Origin: Haliovirga abyssi
Lineage (GTDB): Bacteria; Fusobacteriota; Fusobacteriia; Fusobacteriales; Haliovirgaceae
DNA: 64,000 nt
Reading direction: 5' to 3'
Assembly (NCBI RefSeq): GCF_030295325.1
Contig: NZ_AP027059.1
Coordinates: 868,001-932,000, forward strand
Shown: in pieces, positions 56,617 to 64,000 of the stretch
Layout of the letters: each line of letters starts with the position of its first letter
How positions within the stretch are numbered: position 1 is the first letter of the stretch
The notes under the pieces: model-generated
The model's input: only the letters and a program-made list of their open reading frames with translations
Told to the model about the DNA's origin: nothing
Database searches by the model: none
Made by a program: the position numbers and the translations under genes

Positions 56617-57374
56617 TGGTATTTTTTTTTGAAAAGTTAGGCGCTATTTTTATATTTTTAATGAAGGCATTGGTTGGAGTGATAACATATTTTTTTAATA
56701 AAAATAAGTTGATAAAAAAGAGTTTTATTGAGCAGATATATTCAATAGGAGTTCTTTCATTTCCAATGGTTGCAATTGTATCTATTTTTATGGGAATGGT
56801 AATGATAATACAATTAGTACCAGCATTTAAAGAATTTGGAGCAGAGAGTTTTGTAAGTGGAGCTGTTTCTCTTGCAATAACAAGAGAATTAGGGCCAGTA
56901 ATAACGGCACTTATTATGGCTGGAAGAGTTGGGTCTGCAATTACAGCAGAGCTAGGCAGTATGAAAGTAACCGAACAAATATCAGCATTAGAAGTTATGG
57001 CAGTAGATCCAATATCATATTTAGTTTCACCTAGAATATTTGCAGGAATGATAATGTTGCCGTTGCTTTCTATTATTTCAGATGTTTTTTCTATATTTGG
57101 AGGATATTTTATAGGGGTTTATGCTACAGGGTTAGTTTCAGGAATATATTTTTCTAATATGAGATTATTAATAACATCAACTGATATATTTGGTGGAGTA
57201 TTAAAAGCTTTATTTTTTGGAATCATAATAGCAGCGGTTTCTAGTTATAAAGGAATAAATGTAAAAGGCGGAGCAGAAGAAGTTGGGAAAGCAACAACTG
57301 ATTCAGTTGTTATCTCAATTGTATTAATCTTAATATTTAACTTTTTTTTATCATATTTGATATTTGCACAATAA
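56616..57374 (+). CDS. MlaE-family ABC permease
   Basis: 252 residues with about five to six membrane helices. Family motifs: MGMVMIIQLVPAFKEFGAES, ITRELGPVITALIMAGRVG, SAITAELGSMKVTEQISALE (the MlaE coupling helix) and VDPISYLVSPRIFAGMIMLP. It would move phospholipids across the periplasm together with an MlaF ATPase and an MCE protein (MlaD), but neither follows. It overlaps the S55 gene by one base (TAATG). Confidence 0.92.
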   Translation: MVFFFEKLGAIFIFLMKALVGVITYFFNKNKLIKKSFIEQIYSIGVLSFPMVAIVSIFMGMVMIIQLVPAFKEFGAESFVSGAVSLAITRELGPVITALIMAGRVGSAITAELGSMKVTEQISALEVMAVDPISYLVSPRIFAGMIMLPLLSIISDVFSIFGGYFIGVYATGLVSGIYFSNMRLLITSTDIFGGVLKALFFGIIIAAVSSYKGINVKGGAEEVGKATTDSVVISIVLILIFNFFLSYLIFAQ

Positions 57375-57406
57375 TTTTAAAATTAACTTAAAGAGGAGGA
57401 ATTTAT

Positions 57407-58048
57407 ATGATTTTAGTGTTTGTTATGATATTTTTGTTAGGGGCATCTGTTGGAATTACTGTATATAAAAAAAATAAAAATAAAGAATTGGAGGTTTTAT
57501 CCTCTGTACTAAAAGAAACAGCAATAGAATTAGATGCAAAAGATCCATATTTTAATGGTCATACAAAAAGAGTGATTGAGGGAGCAATTAAAATAGCTAA
57601 AGAGATTGGATTGAAGAAAAAAGATATTACAGAAATAGAGTTAAGTGGGTATTTATCGGAAATAGGGAAAATAAGGATTCCAGAAAAAATATTACTTAAA
57701 AGAGACAAATTAACAGAAGAAGAGTATAATATAATAAAAAAGCATCCAGTTATAGCTTATAAAATGATTGAAAATGTAAAAGAATTAAATAAAGTTGGTA
57801 AAATTGTAAGAGCACATCATGAAAGATATGATGGAACTGGATATCCAGATGGATTAGAAGGAGATTATATTCCTGTAGGAGCAAGAATTTTGTCATTAGT
57901 AGATGCATATGATGCAATGATTTCAGATAGACCATATAAAGAGAAAATGACAGAAGTAGAAGTTATAAGCGAATTGGAAAAAGGGAAAGGAAAACAGTTT
58001 GATCCAAAACTTGTGGATATATATTTAGAAATATTAAAAAAGTCTTAA
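57407..58048 (+). CDS. HD-GYP-like protein with altered HD motif
   Basis: 213 residues: an N-terminal membrane helix (about 1-20), then an HD-GYP fold. Many family residues stand (NGHTKRV, IRIPEKILLKRDKLTEEEY, KKHPVIAYKMIE, HHERYDGTGYPDGLEG at about 137, LVDAYDAMISDRPYKE), but the HD pair in LHDIGK is SE (LSEIGK, residues 84-85). The metal-binding site should be damaged. Most members cleave cyclic di-GMP; this one may bind it or be inactive (inference). It lies 32 bases after mlaE with taaagaggagg upstream. Confidence 0.88.
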   Translation: MILVFVMIFLLGASVGITVYKKNKNKELEVLSSVLKETAIELDAKDPYFNGHTKRVIEGAIKIAKEIGLKKKDITEIELSGYLSEIGKIRIPEKILLKRDKLTEEEYNIIKKHPVIAYKMIENVKELNKVGKIVRAHHERYDGTGYPDGLEGDYIPVGARILSLVDAYDAMISDRPYKEKMTEVEVISELEKGKGKQFDPKLVDIYLEILKKS

Positions 58049-58111
58049 AAATGAGATTTCTTTAGATTATTTTTAAAACATTCACAAATAATTAATGTTG
58101 GGGTGATGGGA

Positions 58112-59953
58112 TTGAAAAAATATTTAGTTAAGGGGAATAATAAGGGAGAAGTTTTAGAAAAAGTATCAAAACATTTTAAAACGAAAATAGAAAATGTAAA
58201 ATATGAAATTTTGAATGAAAAAAAAGGATTATTTGGAAAAGTAAAAGAGATAGAAATGAGAGTATGGGTAGAAGAATTAGAAGAAAAAGCAAGTAATAAA
58301 AAAAATGCAGTAAAAAAAGATAAAAATAAAGAAAAGAAAAGCGAAGAGCCAAACAAATTTTTTGAAATAAAGATATTAAAAAGTGGAATTTATTTAAATG
58401 TGAAAAGTGAGTTTTTAGAATATGGTTTAGATCAATCGGTGCTTATGGATGAATTAGCAATGAGAGAAATAAAAAATCCAGATGTAGAGTCTATTTTAGA
58501 AGCAGTATCAAGTAAAAATAATGAATTTGTAAAAATAGCAGAATACGATCCTGAATATTATATAGATGCTAATGTAAAAGTAGATATTTTAAAAAAAGGG
58601 ATGAAGGCAGTTGTAAATGTATCACCTCCAAATAGAGGAAATCATGTTACATATGAAAAAATTATATCAGAATTAAAATTAAAAGGTATAATTTTTGGAG
58701 TAAATGATAATGAAATAAAGAAAATATCAAAAGAAAAAATATATAATCAAGATATTTTATTAGCAGAGGGGAAACAACCTGAAAATGGAGAAGATGCAAA
58801 AATAATATATCTTTTTGATACAGACACAGAAATAAATATATCAAAAGATGAAAAAGGTAATGTAGATTATAAGGAATTAGATATAATTCAAAATGTCACG
58901 AAAGGACAAGTGCTAGCGAGAAAAGTACCTGCGACTAATGGAGAACCTGGAATGAATATTTTAGGAGAAATAGTTCCTCCTAAAAAAGGAAAAGATAAAA
59001 AATTACCTAAAGGAAAAAATACTTTAATAGGGGAAAGCGAAGAATATCTCGTGGCAGAAAAAGATGGTTATGTATCTCTTGTAGGAAATCTAATTACAGT
59101 GTCTGATGTCTTTATTATAAATGAAAATGTAGATTATTCAACTGGAAACATATCTTTTAATGGAACAGTTTTTGTAAAAGGTAATGTAATAGATGGATTT
59201 AAAGTAGAGGCTAATTATGATATAATAGTAAATGGTATTGTTGAAAATTCATACTTAGAATCAAAAGGGAATGTATCAGTAAAAAATGGAATTATAGGAA
59301 AAGAAGAAGGAATTGGAAAAGTAATTGCAGAAGGAAATATAAAATCAAAATTTATAGAAAATGGAGAGATAATTTCTGGAGGAATGGTTTTTGCAAATAA
59401 TATACTGTATAGTAAAGTAAATGCAAAAGATACTATTAATGTTACATCTAAAAAAGGGAAAATAATAGGTGGGAAAATAGTAGCAGGAAGAGAAGTAATA
59501 GCAAGAGTTATTGGTTCTAAAATGGGAGGAGCTGTAACAGAAGTTGAAGTTGGAGTTTTTCCAGAATATAGAGAAAGATTAAAAGAGATAGAAAACGATT
59601 TGTTGAAAAAATTAAAAGAAAGAGAGAAAAACACAGTAGAATTGAATACACTTAAAAAATTAAAAGAGAATAATAAGTTGCCTGATGATAAAAATAAATT
59701 ATTATTACAAAGAACAAAGCAACAATTTGTATATGCAAAGGATATATTTTCGTTAGAAAAAGAAAAAGAAAAGTTAAAAGAAATATTAAAAAAGGGTAAA
59801 AATGGGAAAATACATGTTTTAGACGAAATATATGAAGGGACAATAATTAGGATAGGAGACCATCAACTACTAATAAAAGATAGTTTTAAATATGTAACAT
59901 TTTATGTAGATATCGAAAGAGATGAGATAGCTATTTTACCTTGTGAGGTGTAA
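58112..59953 (+). CDS. FapA family protein with N-terminal Jag domain
   Basis: 613 residues from a TTG at 58112 preceded by ggggtgatggga; the ATG at 58106 is too close to the site. Residues about 1-55 are a Jag_N domain (GNNKGEVLEKVSKHFKTKIE, KKGLFGKVKEIEMRVWV). The rest is FapA/DUF342: a charged linker (about 60-85), a domain rich in beta strands, a right-handed beta-helix with repeated G-N-V turns (about 340-470), and a coiled coil (about 485-560). FapA of Vibrio affects glucose-type PTS signalling; other members are uncharacterised. M6 protease gene follows 2 bases later. Confidence 0.8.
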   Translation: MKKYLVKGNNKGEVLEKVSKHFKTKIENVKYEILNEKKGLFGKVKEIEMRVWVEELEEKASNKKNAVKKDKNKEKKSEEPNKFFEIKILKSGIYLNVKSEFLEYGLDQSVLMDELAMREIKNPDVESILEAVSSKNNEFVKIAEYDPEYYIDANVKVDILKKGMKAVVNVSPPNRGNHVTYEKIISELKLKGIIFGVNDNEIKKISKEKIYNQDILLAEGKQPENGEDAKIIYLFDTDTEINISKDEKGNVDYKELDIIQNVTKGQVLARKVPATNGEPGMNILGEIVPPKKGKDKKLPKGKNTLIGESEEYLVAEKDGYVSLVGNLITVSDVFIINENVDYSTGNISFNGTVFVKGNVIDGFKVEANYDIIVNGIVENSYLESKGNVSVKNGIIGKEEGIGKVIAEGNIKSKFIENGEIISGGMVFANNILYSKVNAKDTINVTSKKGKIIGGKIVAGREVIARVIGSKMGGAVTEVEVGVFPEYRERLKEIENDLLKKLKEREKNTVELNTLKKLKENNKLPDDKNKLLLQRTKQQFVYAKDIFSLEKEKEKLKEILKKGKNGKIHVLDEIYEGTIIRIGDHQLLIKDSFKYVTFYVDIERDEIAILPCEV

Positions 59954-59955
59954 TA

Positions 59956-61482
59956 ATGAAAGGAATAGTTGTACTGTTATTTATTGTAGTAAGTAATTTA
60001 GGTTTTGCGTTACCTAATTATGCACCAATAAATCCTAAACTTTTAGAAAAAAAAAGAGTTTTAAATAGAAATATGGGTACTACAAGAATGCAGGAAAATA
60101 TAAAAAAGAATTTAGAAAAATCAGTTACAACAGGAGAATTAAAAGCTCCAGTAATATTAATAGAATTTTCTGATAAGAAGCATTCAAATTTACATGATAA
60201 AGAATATTATTCGAACTTGCTTTTTTCTGATAAAGAAGGGAGTATGAAGGATTATTACGAAAAAAATTCATATGGAAAGTTAAATAATATACATGGTGAA
60301 ATAGTAAATTGGGTAGAGTCAGATAAAACTATGGGTTATTATGGATTGAAAGATGATTCAGCAGATATTCAAAATTTAGTTATAGAAGCTATAAAAAAAG
60401 CAGCTCAATATATAAATTTTTCAAATTATGATTTAAATAATGATGGTTATGTAGATCAATTAATAGTTATTCATTCTGGTGAAGGAGAGGAAAAAAGTGG
60501 AATAGCAACAGACATTTGGTCTCATGAATGGAATTTGAAAACTCCATATGAAGTTGATGGAGTGAAAATATCAAAATATACAATGCAGTCAGAATATTCT
60601 CCAGTAGGAATATTTGCACATGAATTTGGACATGCGTTAGGACTACCGGATCTATATAATACAACAACTGGAGGAACTGCAGTAGGAAAATATTCATTGA
60701 TGGATTATGGTTCTTGGAATGGACCTAATGCAGATGGAACCTCTCCATCATATATGAGTGCTTGGGAAAAGGTTTTTTTAGGATGGATTACTCCAATTGA
60801 TTTGAACTATGCAGATAGAAATGGTACATATATGATAAAAGATATAGAAGAGAATAATATAAATTCTGTATATAGAATTTATATAAAAGGCAAAGAAGAA
60901 TATCTTTTAATAGCAAATAGGCAGAAGAAAGGATATGATAAATATTTACCAGGAAGCGGATTGTTAGTATATCATATATATGAAGGAGAAATTAATGGAG
61001 AATCCCTTGAACAGTCACTTAAATCAAATGATATAAATGGGAAAATTCCAATGAGAGTGAAAGTTTTAGAGGCTAATGGAAAAAATGATTTAGGACAGAG
61101 TGGAAATGATGGAATGAATTATGGAGATGCAGGTGATTATTTTAATTCTTCAGCTTTTACTCAGTTGTTATCTATGAAAAATAATGGCGTAAATAGCTGT
61201 ATTTGGAATTTTTCTAATAATAGTTATGGATTAAATAGTGGAGTATCATTAACAGAAATATCTTCTTCAAAAAGTGTTATGAGTTTTAAATTTTCTGATA
61301 TTGGGTTAGACTTTAATGGAGATGGGAAAGTTGATGGTAATGATATAAAAAAGGTTATATCAACTGCAGATAATTTAGGTACAGATTTAGATTATGATTA
61401 CGATAAGAAATTAGATGAAAATGATTTAGAGGGATATAAAGATAGATTTATAAGAGGATTAGAGAATGCAAAAATTTGGTAG
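59956..61482 (+). CDS. M6-family metalloprotease with C-terminal dockerin
   Basis: 508 residues with a signal peptide (about 1-19, LGFA). The M6 (immune inhibitor A-like) domain spans about 50-400: KAPVILIEFSDKKH, SYGKLNNIHGEIVNWV, the zinc motif HEFGHALGLPD (His 222, Glu 223, His 226, Asp 232), and a Met-turn-like SLMDYG. A dockerin type I-like pair closes the protein: DFNGDGKVDGND (452-463) and DYDYDKKLDEND (479-490), both matching calcium-loop spacing. The next gene encodes a cohesin-like lipoprotein. It is secreted and probably surface-tethered. Confidence 0.88.
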   Translation: MKGIVVLLFIVVSNLGFALPNYAPINPKLLEKKRVLNRNMGTTRMQENIKKNLEKSVTTGELKAPVILIEFSDKKHSNLHDKEYYSNLLFSDKEGSMKDYYEKNSYGKLNNIHGEIVNWVESDKTMGYYGLKDDSADIQNLVIEAIKKAAQYINFSNYDLNNDGYVDQLIVIHSGEGEEKSGIATDIWSHEWNLKTPYEVDGVKISKYTMQSEYSPVGIFAHEFGHALGLPDLYNTTTGGTAVGKYSLMDYGSWNGPNADGTSPSYMSAWEKVFLGWITPIDLNYADRNGTYMIKDIEENNINSVYRIYIKGKEEYLLIANRQKKGYDKYLPGSGLLVYHIYEGEINGESLEQSLKSNDINGKIPMRVKVLEANGKNDLGQSGNDGMNYGDAGDYFNSSAFTQLLSMKNNGVNSCIWNFSNNSYGLNSGVSLTEISSSKSVMSFKFSDIGLDFNGDGKVDGNDIKKVISTADNLGTDLDYDYDKKLDENDLEGYKDRFIRGLENAKIW

Positions 61483-61491
61483 GTGTGTAAT

Positions 61492-61941
61492 ATGAAAAAT
61501 ATAAAAATTAATATATATATTTTTGTAATAATAACATTACTTTTTTCTGGTTGTTTAAAAGATTCTAAATTGCAAGTAAATTTAGAAAAAAATGATCAAA
61601 TTTCTGGAAATATGGAAGCTGCAATGAGTAATGTATCAAAAGATGGAAAATATTCTTTTGGAGATATAGTTAATATTGATTTGAAAGCAATAACTGATAC
61701 AAAATTTATGAGTTTTGATATAATTTGTAATACAAATAATTTAATACTTACGAATATAAAAAAAGATGGATTTAGTGATTCAAATTTTGTATCATCTTAT
61801 CAAATAAAAAATGGATATAGACTGTTTTTCTGGGATTTAAAAAACAATTTGAAAAAAGATGATAATTTTGCTAAAATATCTTTGTCAGTTAGGAATTATG
61901 GAGTAGAAAATATTAAAATAGATAATTTTATTAAGGAGTGA
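61492..61941 (+). CDS. Lipoprotein with cohesin-like domain
   Basis: 149 residues from the ATG at 61492, 6 bases after aggtg. Lipobox LFSGC (Cys 21). Residues about 45-147 resemble a cohesin or related Ig-like fold: YSFGDIVNIDLKAITDTKFM, SFDIICNTNNLILTNIKK, GYRLFFWDLK, FAKISLSVRNYGVENIKID, which follow the cohesin order (G-D strand, D/N turn, I-K-K-D, W-region, closing strand). The match is by pattern, not by identity. It starts 9 bases after the dockerin-bearing protease, which makes a cohesin-dockerin pair likely. A general carbohydrate-binding or Ig-like lipoprotein is the alternative. Confidence 0.6.
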   Translation: MKNIKINIYIFVIITLLFSGCLKDSKLQVNLEKNDQISGNMEAAMSNVSKDGKYSFGDIVNIDLKAITDTKFMSFDIICNTNNLILTNIKKDGFSDSNFVSSYQIKNGYRLFFWDLKNNLKKDDNFAKISLSVRNYGVENIKIDNFIKE

Positions 61942-61943
61942 TT

Positions 61944-62543
61944 ATGCAGAAACGAATTTTTTACAACAAATATGGTAGAATGAAGTATGTAGCACATTTG
62001 GATACAATAAGTTTTTTTGAAAGATTATTTAAACTATCCAAAATAAAAATAAAATTTTCAGGAGGATTTCATCCGAGACCAAAATTTTCTTTTGGAGACC
62101 CAGTCTCCTTAGGAGTGGCTATGTATAATGAACCACTTGATTTTGAAACATTAGAGGATATAAGTAATGATGAAATATTAAAAAGATTAAATGATGTGAC
62201 TCCTAATGAATTTGATATTATAAAAGTAATTGATAGAGGAGATAAAAGTTCAATAGTAAAAGATTATGATTCAGTAAAATATAGCGTAGAATTTGAAACT
62301 GTTGAAGATTTAAAAAAAATAGAATCAATAATAAAAAGAGACGAAATTATTGTAACAAAAGAAAAAAAAGGAAAAACTACTCAAAGAGATATAAAAAAAT
62401 TTATAAGAAAATATGAAATAGATAATAATATTATGTTTTTATATTTAGAGAGAATATCTCCTAATGCAATTTTAAGATTAGAAGAATTATCAAAAGAATA
62501 TATAATAAAAAGATGTGGATATATAGAAAAAAAGATATTATAA
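61944..62543 (+). CDS. DUF2344 (radical SAM-linked) protein
   Basis: 199 residues from the ATG at 61944, after aaggagtg. Conserved KYGRMKYVAHLDTISFFERL, IKFSGGFHPRPKFSFGDPVS and LGVAMYNEP belong to the TIGR03936/DUF2344 family, which is usually fused to or adjacent to a radical SAM protein. No radical SAM gene is next to it here. Function unknown. It starts 2 bases after the lipoprotein stop; serS follows after 48 bases. Confidence 0.87.
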   Translation: MQKRIFYNKYGRMKYVAHLDTISFFERLFKLSKIKIKFSGGFHPRPKFSFGDPVSLGVAMYNEPLDFETLEDISNDEILKRLNDVTPNEFDIIKVIDRGDKSSIVKDYDSVKYSVEFETVEDLKKIESIIKRDEIIVTKEKKGKTTQRDIKKFIRKYEIDNNIMFLYLERISPNAILRLEELSKEYIIKRCGYIEKKIL

Positions 62544-62591
62544 TTTTAGAATAAGAATTAGAGAATTTAAATTATATGGGAGGAATTATAG

Positions 62592-64000
<1,409 letters not shown>

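Noticed and set aside
59215-59634. 139-residue minus-strand frame inside fapA
   Set aside because: Antisense to the beta-helix repeats; its Ser/Ile/Phe/Pro-rich composition mirrors the repeated Gly/Asn/Val/Lys codons on the coding strand.

Overview
The window is very AT-rich, densely coded and mostly transcribed left to right. It reads as part of the chromosome of a flagellated, diderm, low-GC anaerobe-type bacterium. Evidence for an outer membrane comes from flagellar L-ring (FlgH) and P-ring (FlgI, FlgA) genes, an MlaE-type permease and many lipoproteins. Firmicutes/Fusobacteria-like traits include an L-box lysine riboswitch, a fused homocysteine methyltransferase/MTHFR, a Rel protein and Jag_N-FapA. 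My inference is a motile member of or near Fusobacteriota (Haliovirga-like). No rRNA, CRISPR array, prophage, transposase or plasmid marker was seen. Promoters repeatedly show a TTGAAA/TTGATT box, 16-17 bp, then TATAAT/TAAAAT.

Layout. 1-6.6 kb: end of a FetB-like permease, hslO and purU, then lysine/DAP biosynthesis: L-box riboswitch, lysA, dapA, a STAS-domain gene with its own promoter, and dapL. 6.7-12 kb: a large lipoprotein, a palindromic repeat, metK, a FliD-like cap protein and a CBS protein. 12.2-18.2 kb: CorC/CNNM-type protein, DUF502, then a signalling run (TPR lipoprotein, membrane GAF-PP2C phosphatase, lone receiver, DUF2889-like). 18.2-28.7 kb: Nudix, an orphan PilB/GspE ATPase, apt, rel, and a translation/tRNA/rRNA modification run (tgt, rsmB, trmR-like, rsuA-like) ending in an SNF transporter. 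28.9-34 kb: aroC, metH-like/metF fusion, then a short minus-strand block (62-aa protein and lytic transglycosylase). 34.1-42.3 kb: yqeK, a response regulator/histidine kinase pair, a degenerate 5'-nucleotidase-like lipoprotein, adenosine deaminase, rnr, smpB and ssrA (tmRNA). 42.4-55.2 kb: a multi-domain FN3/carbohydrate-binding-like secreted protein and flagellar rod/ring genes in two blocks (flgG-flgA; flgF-flgH-flgI-flgJ), separated by mraZ-rsmH-ftsL, ndk and thiB-thiP. 55.2-64 kb: an S55 (SpoIVB-type) peptidase, mlaE, a degenerate HD-GYP protein, FapA, a dockerin-bearing M6 metalloprotease, a cohesin-like lipoprotein, DUF2344, serS and the start of a membrane protein.

How the parts may work together. 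The lysine block supplies meso-DAP and lysine under riboswitch control, with the STAS-dapL half able to run independently. The PP2C phosphatase and the distant STAS protein could form a partner-switch pathway. smpB-ssrA with rnr is the ribosome rescue set. The rod, L- and P-ring genes make the periplasmic and outer-membrane part of a flagellum. The most novel-looking item is the adjacent dockerin protease and cohesin-like lipoprotein (59.9-61.9 kb), which together look like a two-gene surface-anchoring system. Second is a family of about 100-bp palindromic repeats in the leaders of apt, ndk, a Nudix gene and, in short form, rel. Two signalling or nucleotidase-family proteins (36.9 kb and 57.4 kb) have lost catalytic metal ligands.
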